54,325 nt of DNA from assembly GCF_014198245.1 (NCBI RefSeq), contig NZ_JACIHE010000035.1:1-54325 (forward strand), read 5' to 3'. The translations under genes and the position numbers were made by a program. Source of the stretch: Bradyrhizobium sp. cir1 (GTDB lineage: Bacteria > Pseudomonadota > Alphaproteobacteria > Rhizobiales > Xanthobacteraceae). Shown piece after piece: positions 46,668-54,114 of this stretch. Every line of letters starts with the position of its first letter. The stretch's first letter is position 1. The notes beneath the pieces were generated by a model that did not search any database, was not told the origin of the DNA, and saw only the letters and a list, made by a program, of their open reading frames with translations.

Positions 46668-46925
46668 TCACGCCCGCGTGCGGCGCCGTCGATCCCGATC
46701 ATCGACCGATACAGGTTGTGCAGCGAGCAGCATCGTCAGCCGATAATCGGGCCAGCCCGCGAGTGACAGCGACACCTGCTGATAGTGCAGCACTCCCATG
46801 GCCGGATGATTGAACGCGCGTTCGCCGCCTTCGCGCGCCAGGACCCCCTGGGTCTGCCAGCAGCGCGAAGTCGGGGCTTGCAAGTCTCAATTCGTCGACG
46901 AGCCGGCGGACGGGTCGGAGTAGCC
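46668..46925 (-). pseudogene. Frameshifted remnant of an MmyB-type HTH regulator
   Basis: On the minus strand one frame reads RPVRRLVDELRLASPDFALL and another continues with WQTQGVLAREGGERAFNHP, then MGVLHYQQVSLSLAGWPDYRL. Joined, they give the C-terminal ligand domain of MmyB-like XRE regulators. The frames meet near 46858, where two bases seem to be lost. The N-terminal DNA-binding domain is absent. The rest of 46525-47115 holds no gene I can support, only scattered short repeats such as GCGGACACTTCGG. Confidence 0.6.
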
Positions 46926-47115
46926 GGTGACGGCAGCGGCTTGGTGCGATCGCGGCGGGCGGGCGTCCTCGCCGAACAGGCACGAGCGGCGATAAGGGTG
47001 TCGCATTTTGGTAACAGCCAGCTTCGGTAAAGCATCAGCGTGCCCGTCTTGCCTTGGACAGCGGGGAGCATGGGTGTAGCGTTCGTTCGGGGACCCTGCC
47101 GCGGAGTTGGGGGCA

Positions 47116-48150
47116 ATGAAAGCCTTGCAGGCCGCCTGCATCGTGGGTGTCATTGCATTCACGGGGATGATTCATGAGGTAAGCGGAAGCACGCCAGGGG
47201 CGAGCGTGCCGGACGCAATGCCGCAAGGGTCCGTGAGCGCCGGGACACCCGGTGCGCCGTCGTTCTCCGCCGCCGTACCGGAGGTTTCTTTCGGACCTGA
47301 AGCGTCGCCTGGAGCAGAGCCGGGCTCGGTCCCCGAGGCGGCTTCTGGTCTGTCATTGATGGCCCAAGCCAAAATCGATGACGATTCCATCGCGACGAAA
47401 TCGGAAGCATTGGACCACCGTGATGCTGCGCAGCCGGAGCCGGCAACGCGCAATGCGTTCGATGATGCTTCCAGCGCCGCGCCGGCGAGCCAGGATTTCC
47501 GGTATCTGATCTATTACGTATGGTCCGAATATCCGCCCGCCGAGAAGCCGGCGGATATCGTGTTGAGGTCGCTCAAGAACACCCTGGTCGGAACGCCGAT
47601 CGAGGAGATCAAGCGCGCGTCCGATGCTTTCGGTCTCGATTTCAATTTCATGAAGGCGGTCGCGAAGATCGAGTCCGGATTCGATCCCAAGCAACGCACC
47701 GGGTCGTATATCGGCCTGTTCCAGCTGAGTGAATACGAGTTCGGCAAATTCGGCTCGGGGCAGATTCGCAGTCCCCGCGACAATGCCGTTGCGGCAGCCT
47801 ACAAGGTCATTACCGAAGGCGTGCTGTTCGAGTGGGTGACGCACCAGAAGCCGACCTTGAGCGATCTTTACCTGATCCATCAACAGGGCTGGGAAGGCGC
47901 CGCCGAGCACATCAGCCAACCCGATCGTATCGCCTGGAAATCCATGTGCGCCACCGGCGAGGGCAAGGAAAAAGGCGAGAAATGGTGCAAGCGCGCGATC
48001 TGGCGGAATACTCTTCCGGCCGTCAAGCAGGCGTGGAAATCGGTCGATAAGCTGACATCCGGCGCGTTCGTCGGGATGTGGCGCGCGCGGATTGCCGAAC
48101 TCTATTCGAAATACATGGCCACGGCCACGGCCGAAGGGGTGAAGCAGTAG
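47116..48150 (+). CDS. Secreted lytic transglycosylase (SLT domain) with Ala/Pro/Glu-rich N-terminal region
   Basis: A 344-residue protein. The ATG at 47116 follows GTTGGGGGC; a TTG three codons earlier is also in frame. After a signal peptide (KALQAACIVGVIAFTGMIHEVSG) comes about 80 residues rich in Pro, Ala, Ser, Glu and Gly, probably disordered. The SLT domain (about 155-290) has the catalytic Glu in FMKAVAKIESGFDPKQ, then GSYIGLFQLSEYEFGKFG and a late LIHQQGWEGAAEHI. It would cut murein glycan strands in the periplasm; EtgA/VirB1-like local cutting for an envelope machine is possible, but none is near. The channel gene follows 353 bases later. Confidence 0.85.
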   Translation: MKALQAACIVGVIAFTGMIHEVSGSTPGASVPDAMPQGSVSAGTPGAPSFSAAVPEVSFGPEASPGAEPGSVPEAASGLSLMAQAKIDDDSIATKSEALDHRDAAQPEPATRNAFDDASSAAPASQDFRYLIYYVWSEYPPAEKPADIVLRSLKNTLVGTPIEEIKRASDAFGLDFNFMKAVAKIESGFDPKQRTGSYIGLFQLSEYEFGKFGSGQIRSPRDNAVAAAYKVITEGVLFEWVTHQKPTLSDLYLIHQQGWEGAAEHISQPDRIAWKSMCATGEGKEKGEKWCKRAIWRNTLPAVKQAWKSVDKLTSGAFVGMWRARIAELYSKYMATATAEGVKQ

Positions 48151-48503
48151 CTTCCGTTCAGTGGCCGGCTCCAGACAAGCTGGTCGCATTCGCCGACGAG
48201 GTGATCGTTCGCCCTGCGACACATCGAATTGGCCGTGCTCCACGGCGAGAACGAAAGCCGTTCCGAGCCATCCGGCGAAAGCTCGCGGTGTTCAGGCTGG
48301 GTATGCGAATGACCGCGGCTACGGCCCGACGGCTCTGACTTTCGGCTCCCCGCGCTTTTCCTTCATCCGCTTTGAGCGGTCGTGGATCTTGCCGGGGGCG
48401 ATCGGGCAGGCTTGAAAAACGCTCTCAGCGGCGGCAATCTCCACCTGACTGAGGCCTCGATCTGGAGAATCTCGGCTTATGCCGACCGATGCGAGGATCG
48501 ACG
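48151..48503 (+). other. Intergenic region before the channel gene
   Basis: I see no supported gene, palindrome of note or T-rich terminator in these 353 bases. The short open frames here have no family resemblance. The promoter of the receptor-channel gene should lie in the last 150 bases, but no clear -35/-10 pair stands out. Confidence 0.5.
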
Positions 48504-50753
48504 ATGAAGCAGCGGCTTATCATGTGGCTTGCCGTTGTTGCGGGCGTCGCCCTGGTGCTCGGCGTCGCCTGGGCCGCCATCCTCTGGACCCGCCCGGAGC
48601 CTATTCGCATCGCGTTCGCCAATTCGCTCTCTGGCCCATCCGCCCCGGCTGGGACGGAAAGCCTGATCGCGATGCAGCTTGCAATCGACGAAGTGAACGC
48701 CAGGGGTGGCGTCAACGGACGGCCGATTGAACTCGTTCTGTTCGACGACGCAAGCGATCCAGCCGTGGCGCGCGCGAATGCGCAGGCGATCGCCGACAGC
48801 CCATGCGTCGCTGTGCTCGGCCATTATCTCAGCTCCGCATCGCTCGCGGCAGCGCCGGCATATAAGGATGCGCGGATTCCGGCGCTCACGGGAAGCGCGG
48901 CTGCCGACGATCTGACATCCACCAATGATTACTATTTTCGTGCGCTGTCGCCGGTCTCCGCACAGGCGCGCTCGATCGCAGAACATCTGCGCGCCGTGAT
49001 GAAGGAGCCAAGAGTCCGTCTTGTTCACACGCGCGATTCCTACGGCAAGAGTTTTGAGCGTGGATTTGCGGCGGCCTATCCGGCGGAGCAGTTGCGTGTG
49101 TTCGGACTGGACGTCGCAGCAGGTCAGATCCGATCGATGGATGAGGCGCTGGACGCTGCCGCGCAGGAGCCCGGTCCCGGTGTCATCGTCGTCGGCGCGG
49201 CAGCCGACTATATCGCAGACATCGTCAAGGCGCTGCGTCGCCGCGGCATCAAGGGGACGATCATCACAACCCAGGGCGCGGGCCGCGAAAGCTATTTGAG
49301 AAATTTCGTCAACGAGCCCGAGGAACAAACGCGTCCGGGTTTCTTCAGTGAGAATCTGTATGCGGCATCGTCGCTGATTTTCGACAGCGCCGGCGTGGCG
49401 GCGCAGGCTTTCGCCGCCGACTACAAAGCGAGAGCGGGAACCTCCCCAAGCTGGGTTGGCGGTGGCTCATATGATGCCGCGCGCCTGATGATCGACGCGC
49501 TGAGACGAGCTGCCGTACATCCCCGGTTTATGGGGCAGGGGATTCAGAAACCATCCGACAGCAAGGTTGCGGATCGCGACCGGGTGCGCCTCGCACTGGC
49601 CGCGATCGACAGTCCGAAATCGGCGGTCGTCGGGCTGACGGGGCGGCTCTATTTCAACGCGAACCGCGACATTCCGCGCCCGATCCGAATGGGTTTCTTC
49701 CGTTACGGTCGGTTCGTCACGGCGCCGCTGCAACTCGTGCGCATCGATCAGCCGGATGGAATCGATCTCGACGCCGAACGGGAGAAGGGCCATGTCATCG
49801 CGTTCGAGGGGCGGCGCTATTGGATTCAACGCGTCGTTTATACCGGCATCGACATCATTCGCGTCAGTCGGATCGACGTGAAGCAAAATTCGTTCAACGT
49901 CGACTTCTATCTCTGGATGCGGTTCGCTGGCGACGATGAGGCGCAGACGCACGTCGAATTCCCGGCTTTGCTGGATCGCGGGGCGTTCGATGCAGCTCGG
50001 CCGATTCAGGCTGGACAGGAAGACGGTCTGAGCTATCGGCTCTATCGCATCAACGGCGATTTCAAGACCCGTTTCGATCTCCATGATTATCCGTTCGACA
50101 CGCAGGAATTGCGTCTGCATTTCCAGAACGCGGAACAGCGGCGGGAACTCATTACTTATGTCATCGATCGGTTCGGCTTGCGCCTTGCCGACGACGGAAG
50201 CTCGCGGGCCGAGGACGGGGCCTATTCCGGACTTCCGCTTTGGCGATTTCTCGGACTGAACTATTTCGTCGAATCCATGTCCAGCGGATCGACGCTCGGC
50301 AAGGCGTCTTTGTTTGATGCCGAGGCAATGACGGAATTCGCAGGATTCGATGCGACCATCGTGCTGCGCCGCAGCTCCTCCATCTACATGCTGAAGAACC
50401 TGCTGCCGATGTTCCTGCTCGTGCTCGTCGTATTCGCGACGCTGTTCTTTCCCGAAACCATGTTTCGTGAACGCGTGACGATCCCAGTGACCTCGATCCT
50501 GGCGAGCGCGGTGCTGCTCGTAGCGGTGAGCAGCCAGATCGGCGATGTCGGATACACGGTGGTGGTCGAAGAGATATTCTACATCTTCTTTATACTATGC
50601 CTGATGACGATATTGGCGGGCTACAAACATGAAAAACTTCGGGGCACCGGCCGAAAGCGCGCCGCTGTTATTCTGGATCACGCAGCGCAGGTCATTTATG
50701 CCGGGACGGTGCTCGCTGTCATCGTCGTGCTCTACCGGCGTTATGCCTTGTGA
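48504..50753 (+). CDS. Periplasmic-binding-protein/Cys-loop channel fusion (ligand-gated ion channel)
   Basis: A 749-residue membrane receptor. The ATG at 48504 has GAGGA six bases upstream; 48489 is an alternative. Residues 5-27 are a signal or anchor. About 31-410 is a LivJ-type binding domain (IRIAFANSLSGPSAPAG; LAIDEVNARGGVNGRPIELV; GHYLSSASLAAAPAYKDARIPAL). About 435-620 is the extracellular beta-sandwich of pentameric ligand-gated channels, with VDFYLWMRF and the Cys-loop signature FDLHDYPFDTQELRLHF (524-540), lacking the cysteines as in bacterial members. Four helices follow: M1 about 630-649, M2 about 656-678, M3 about 684-706, M4 about 728-746. M2 aligns with nicotinic receptors: Glu at -1', Arg 0', Thr 2', Thr 6', Leu 9'. 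Predicted: a cation channel gated by an amino-acid-like ligand. Ligand unknown. Confidence 0.9.
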   Translation: MKQRLIMWLAVVAGVALVLGVAWAAILWTRPEPIRIAFANSLSGPSAPAGTESLIAMQLAIDEVNARGGVNGRPIELVLFDDASDPAVARANAQAIADSPCVAVLGHYLSSASLAAAPAYKDARIPALTGSAAADDLTSTNDYYFRALSPVSAQARSIAEHLRAVMKEPRVRLVHTRDSYGKSFERGFAAAYPAEQLRVFGLDVAAGQIRSMDEALDAAAQEPGPGVIVVGAAADYIADIVKALRRRGIKGTIITTQGAGRESYLRNFVNEPEEQTRPGFFSENLYAASSLIFDSAGVAAQAFAADYKARAGTSPSWVGGGSYDAARLMIDALRRAAVHPRFMGQGIQKPSDSKVADRDRVRLALAAIDSPKSAVVGLTGRLYFNANRDIPRPIRMGFFRYGRFVTAPLQLVRIDQPDGIDLDAEREKGHVIAFEGRRYWIQRVVYTGIDIIRVSRIDVKQNSFNVDFYLWMRFAGDDEAQTHVEFPALLDRGAFDAARPIQAGQEDGLSYRLYRINGDFKTRFDLHDYPFDTQELRLHFQNAEQRRELITYVIDRFGLRLADDGSSRAEDGAYSGLPLWRFLGLNYFVESMSSGSTLGKASLFDAEAMTEFAGFDATIVLRRSSSIYMLKNLLPMFLLVLVVFATLFFPETMFRERVTIPVTSILASAVLLVAVSSQIGDVGYTVVVEEIFYIFFILCLMTILAGYKHEKLRGTGRKRAAVILDHAAQVIYAGTVLAVIVVLYRRYAL

Positions 50754-50964
50754 GGCACGCGTTGATACCTCGCCGGTGCGCCACACCTTCTTGAAATTTG
50801 CAGCATGAGTCCGGATCTGTGAAGGGTTTCGGATGCCGGCCGCATGAGGGGCGGCGCGGCGCATTCGGCGGCCGGCGTCCGAAAGCCTCCAAGGGAGGAA
50901 ACCGCGCGAGAGGAAACGTAAAACGGTGCGGCAGGCGCTATGGGGATTTGAGCGCCGCGGTCTC

Positions 50965-51066
50965 ACGGTGACAGTGCACTTAATTCGTCGGCGCGGGCTT
51001 CGGTCAGGCACTTGCAGAGCTTAAGCGGGCCGGGTCAATTGAGCGTGCTGGAGACCGTAATTACGG
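50965..51066 (+). repeat. ~100 bp direct repeat, copy 1
   Basis: Begins ACGGTGACAGTGCAC (50965-50979) and continues with GTCGG...GGGCTTCGGTCAGGC, AAGCGGGCCGGGTCAAT and GCTGG-GACCGTAATT. Copy 2 at 51873-51972 starts with the same 15 bases and keeps the order of the later blocks with substitutions. The 908-base direct spacing encloses the permease scrap and a small secreted protein gene. Confidence 0.7.
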
Positions 51067-51115
51067 ACTGATCGGGATCGGCCACCGAACTCGGGGCGGT
51101 AGTAGTTCGGTTGGA

Positions 51116-51235
51116 TTGCGATCCCCGGCGCGCTGCTTGCCACGCCTTGGTCGAGCGGATGCCGGTGCACCGCCATCCCAGATGTGGCCTTGATTGCCGG
51201 CGGACTGGTGATGATCCCGGCACTCGTGGGTTCGG
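51116..51235 (+). pseudogene. Frameshifted 3' fragment of a TauE/SafE permease gene
   Basis: Three frames in turn read IAIPGALLA (51116-51142), LVERMPVH (51148-51171) and IPDVALIAGGLVMIPALVG (51176-51232). The intact permease at 45225-45986 ends with VPGAFLAKAFVERMPVH and ILDVAVITGGLVMISAAA in one frame. So this is the decayed C-terminal end of a related gene with two frameshifts. The rest of 50754-51320 holds only the direct repeat before it. Confidence 0.75.
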
Positions 51236-51320
51236 TCCTCAATTATTGATTGTTGTGCTATCGTTGCTCTCGGCTCCTCAATGGGGAGGCCATTTCGTTC
51301 ATTGATTTAATAGGGAGGGA

Positions 51321-51782
51321 ATGAAAATGCGATTGTCTTACGTCTTAGGCTTTTTTCTCGCTGCATTCTCTGTGCCTGCGGCAGCCGCCGATGCAGACCA
51401 AAACCTCAAGCAGAGGGTTGAACAAATCGGCTCTGCGTACGCGGAAAGCTTCAATAAGCAGGATGGCGTAGGTATCGCCGCGCTGTTCGCGAATGAAGGC
51501 GTTCACGTTAATCCAGCAGGACCACGAACGGATATTGCAGAGTACTACCAAGGTGCGTTCAAGGCAGGACTTGATCACGAGGAGATAACCGTGGATCAGG
51601 CGTGGCCCCTCGGAACGGACGCCGCGCTCGCTATCGGCGGATACCGCATCACTGGCAAGAACCAGAGTGGAGCACCCATCGAAGTAGGTGGGATTTGGAC
51701 GGCGACTTACGTTACCGAGGGCGGGAAGTTGAAGATTCGCATGTTGTCGGCGATGCCCAAGCCGCCGCAGCCTCCAAAGTAA
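51321..51782 (+). CDS. Secreted SnoaL/NTF2-like protein
   Basis: A 153-residue protein with the strong site AGGGAGGG before ATG. A signal peptide (MKMRLSYVLGFFLAAFSVPAAAA) is followed by an NTF2-like fold of the SnoaL/DUF4440 kind: VEQIGSAYAESFNKQDGVGIAALFANEGVHVNP, DIAEYYQGAFKAGLDH and GGIWTATYVTEGGKLKIRML. Its role is unknown. The gene has lower GC and more mixed codons than the core genes, lies between two direct repeat copies, and may have come by transfer. Confidence 0.82.
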   Translation: MKMRLSYVLGFFLAAFSVPAAAADADQNLKQRVEQIGSAYAESFNKQDGVGIAALFANEGVHVNPAGPRTDIAEYYQGAFKAGLDHEEITVDQAWPLGTDAALAIGGYRITGKNQSGAPIEVGGIWTATYVTEGGKLKIRMLSAMPKPPQPPK

Positions 51783-51872
51783 GACGCGTCGCGGGCGACC
51801 GGGTTAGACCCCGGTCGCCGTCGCTTTCGTGATGAAATCTCATTGAACGTTTGCTGTTGGCGCTCAGGAATT

Positions 51873-51972
51873 ACGGTGACAGTGCACCTACCTCAGACAG
51901 CACGGGCGTCGGTCGGCGCCTGCCGAGTTTGAAGCGGGCGGGTTAATCGAGTGCACTGGCGCCGCAATTGGG
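51873..51972 (+). repeat. ~100 bp direct repeat, copy 2
   Basis: Starts ACGGTGACAGTGCAC (51873-51887), then GGGCGTCGGTCGGCGCCTGCCGAG, AAGCGGGCGGGTTAATCGAG and GGCGCCGCAATTGGGG, parallel to 50965-51066. It ends just before the stop codon of the convergent hydrolase gene. Confidence 0.7.
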
Positions 51973-51976
51973 GGAG

Positions 51977-52963
51977 TCACAAACTAGAGCGCAAGAAATT
52001 TACAACCTCATCAGCGACCCTGTTGTGAATTGCGATCCGATCGACTTCCGGTGGATCGCTGCAGAGCGCATTGAGTGTGGGTGGGCAAGGAGCGAGAAAA
52101 ACGCCGTGCCCACCGGGTATTGCGGCTTGGCGAGGGGCCGCCGGTAAGTTTCGGACCAATGACAAGGCATTACCGTCTGCCCTGAGATCCGATTGCAATG
52201 CACGATAGATCAAGATTGGCATCTTCAATGTATTCAGATCGTCCTTTCCAAAGGGCGCTCCGAGCGGTTCGAGGAGAACGAGCGCTTTCAATGGAATGGC
52301 ATAATCCGATCTTCGACTTGGAATATTGGCCAAAGAATCATCCGTCGGTATGCCCTCGCAGGCTTTCGGATCGTCTCCATGTTCACGACAATATGCCGAC
52401 AACAGCGCCAGATTTGGTTTCGCTCCCGCCATGATCAGCGTCACGGCGCCACCGAAAGAATAGCCCATCATTCCGATCCGGTCGGGATCGATGTGTCCGG
52501 AAAGACGCTCGTCTGCCTCAGCGGCCGCGAGCGCGCTGCGCGTTTGTCCTGGCCGGCTGATGAAAGGTCGAGGCGTCTTGGGGTAGTACGGCGCGACGAC
52601 GACAAACCCTTCACGCGCCAAACGAAGTAGCAGATCATGATGCACCAACGGGGACCCCGCGGCGCTTCCATTTCCCTTCGCGAACAGGACAATGGGAAAA
52701 ACGCTATCCGGCGCTATCGGACCATCTTGGCTCGCCCGGAATTTGAACGGGCCTTCTACTAACTCAGCCTCGGATGCCGCCGTCGGATAAGCAATCAGGA
52801 CTTCGAATGGAGTCTCGGCCGGTACGCTGAGTCGCGAAATCGCAGCTCGGAATGGCTCGGCAGATGCGAACGAACTCAATAGCCAGGCTGCAGCCAACAG
52901 AGAGAGATGAATCGAATTGCGCAGATCTTCCTCCTCAATTCGCCAACAGTTCGAGCGAACCAA
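51977..52963 (-). CDS. Secreted alpha/beta hydrolase (dienelactone-hydrolase/PAF-AH-like)
   Basis: Up to 328 residues. The nucleophile elbow is GMMGYSFGGAVTLI (Ser near residue 168), the oxyanion strand FPIVLFAKGNGSAAGSPLVHHDLLLRLAREGFVVVAPYYP, and the catalytic His lies in IPGGHGVFLAP; the acid is probably in the DLRADGNAL region. A signal-like stretch (IHLSLLAAAWLLSSFASA) begins around residue 18. The only ATG/GTG/TTG upstream in frame is TTG at 52963, but the strong GAGGAGGAA lies inside the frame just before a CTG at 52924, so the true start may be CTG. Substrate unknown; an ester or lactone is expected. Confidence 0.8.
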   Translation of the reverse strand: MVRSNCWRIEEEDLRNSIHLSLLAAAWLLSSFASAEPFRAAISRLSVPAETPFEVLIAYPTAASEAELVEGPFKFRASQDGPIAPDSVFPIVLFAKGNGSAAGSPLVHHDLLLRLAREGFVVVAPYYPKTPRPFISRPGQTRSALAAAEADERLSGHIDPDRIGMMGYSFGGAVTLIMAGAKPNLALLSAYCREHGDDPKACEGIPTDDSLANIPSRRSDYAIPLKALVLLEPLGAPFGKDDLNTLKMPILIYRALQSDLRADGNALSLVRNLPAAPRQAAIPGGHGVFLAPCPPTLNALCSDPPEVDRIAIHNRVADEVVNFLRSSL

Positions 52964-52992
52964 TATCCGGTTCGCTCGAAAACGCCCCAGCG

Positions 52993-53547
52993 CTAGCGCT
53001 TTGATCGCTTGAGTTCGGCGACTTGAAACTTGTTGCCGGCGGAGAGGCTGCTGCAGATCCAGTAGGCTCTATTTCGGTAGTCGCCCAGGAACACCTTGGT
53101 CTCGACGCAATCCACGTAGGATTTGTGAGTGATGGTGTCTGTGCAGGTCGGCGAGAAGGGTGCATTGGTTTGTCCGCCGCCCGACTCGCTGCACCCGACC
53201 CAGGGATCCTTGCCGTGTCTGAAGCTTGTTTGACAGCCACCGTTGCAACTGCTGGCGACTTTCTCCAGCGCGGCAATCCTCGCCAATGGTGAACCCGGTG
53301 CTGACGACGGCGTTCGGCCGCTCGACGGTTGAGCAGTTGCCGATCGTATGTGGCGGGTTGACGAGCGAGATGCCCCGGTGTTGACCGCCTGCTTCGGCCT
53401 TGCCGCCTGCTTCGGCGCTTCGACCGTGACGGAGGGAACCTGGGTGGGGGAGCTTGTTGCGGTTTGCGACGCCGCCGGGCTGCACAGCAAGACCGTTGAC
53501 AAGAAAGCGAAGGCTGAAGGCGCGACAAATCCTGACGACAATCTCAT
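52993..53547 (-). CDS. Secreted Cys-containing hypothetical protein
   Basis: A 184-residue protein. The ATG at 53547 follows AAAGGA by six bases. A signal peptide (RLSSGFVAPSAFAFLSTVLLCSPAASQ) is followed by a Pro/Ser/Ala/Arg-rich linker (about 29-95) and a C-terminal domain with six Cys (SCNGGCQTSF, GCSESG, SPTCTDT, DCVETK, ICSSL), which suggests disulfides in the periplasm. No family is recognised. It lies 29 bases from the hydrolase gene on the same strand, so the two may form an operon. Confidence 0.7.
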   Translation of the reverse strand: MRLSSGFVAPSAFAFLSTVLLCSPAASQTATSSPTQVPSVTVEAPKQAARPKQAVNTGASRSSTRHIRSATAQPSSGRTPSSAPGSPLARIAALEKVASSCNGGCQTSFRHGKDPWVGCSESGGGQTNAPFSPTCTDTITHKSYVDCVETKVFLGDYRNRAYWICSSLSAGNKFQVAELKRSKR

Positions 53548-53562
53548 GATATGTCCTTTCAA

Positions 53563-53579
53563 GGACGGACATTCCGTCC
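53563..53579 (-). promoter_or_regulatory. Perfect 17-base palindrome upstream of the Cys-rich gene
   Basis: GGACGGA and TCCGTCC around CAT, directly before the ribosome site of the gene at 52993-53547. It could be an operator or a hairpin in the mRNA leader. Confidence 0.45.
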
Positions 53580-53745
53580 CAATGTTTGCACGCCACCAAA
53601 TGCTAGCCGAACCGCCCGAGCGTGACTACCGGTGGTTGAAGCGATTTCTGCGGATGACTGCCATGCACATGGTGACGGAGGAGAATGCAGGCTGCGTGCC
53701 CCAAGCGGTTGCCATGTCGGCCTCCGGCTCTTCCGTGACACTCAG

Positions 53746-53814
53746 TGATGTCCGCTATTGCGCTGTCGTCGGCGGAGAAGCGGACATCAGAAGCGTCGGA
53801 GCGGAACGCTCCGA
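53746..53814. repeat. Two inverted repeats in a gene-free stretch
   Basis: TGATGTCCGCT (53746-53756) pairs perfectly with AGCGGACATCA (53779-53789). Next to it TCGGAGCG / CGCTCCGA (53796-53814) forms a hairpin with a GAA loop. No T tract follows, so neither is a classic terminator. The other bases of 53580-53842 hold no supported gene. Confidence 0.55.
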
Positions 53815-53842
53815 TCCGACGAGGATGCGGTTCTAGAGGCGC

Positions 53843-54049
53843 CTACTCCTCGTCTTCGTCCTCATCCTCGTCTTCCTCTTCCTCCTCTTCCTCCACCTGC
53901 ACGAGCGCGGCGAGCGGCAGCGTCTCGCGGAAGAGATCGCCTTCCATGCCCATCCAGAGGCAGAGCACCTCGTCCTCCTTCACCTCCGCAACCGTCAGCG
54001 GCTGGCCGCCGGATTTCAGCATCACGACATCGCCGGTTTTCAAGTCCAT
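53843..54049 (-). CDS. YodC-like (DUF2158) protein with acidic tail
   Basis: A 68-residue protein. Residues 1-50 fit the YodC/DUF2158 small beta-barrel: FKTGDVV-type opening (DLKTGDVVMLKSGGQPLTV) and the VLCLWM strand. The last 17 residues are only Glu and Asp, encoded by a run of GAG/GAA/GAC triplets. AAAGGACAA precedes the ATG. Function unknown; YodC proteins are often carried on plasmids or islands. Triplet slippage could change the tail length. Confidence 0.85.
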   Translation of the reverse strand: MDLKTGDVVMLKSGGQPLTVAEVKEDEVLCLWMGMEGDLFRETLPLAALVQVEEEEEEEDEDEDEDEE

Positions 54050-54114
54050 GAATTGTCCTTTCGAGTTGATCGACCCCGGAGGAGGCTAGCAGGCGGTCAT
54101 GACACGGGGAAAAC

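Noticed and set aside
48151..48415. Short open frames between the transglycosylase and channel genes as a small gene
   Set aside because: No ribosome site and no recognisable protein pattern; the amino-acid mix is typical of random high-GC frames.
53559..53741. A 60-codon minus-strand frame upstream of the Cys-rich gene
   Set aside because: No ribosome site or family resemblance and a Ser/Arg/Pro-rich random composition.
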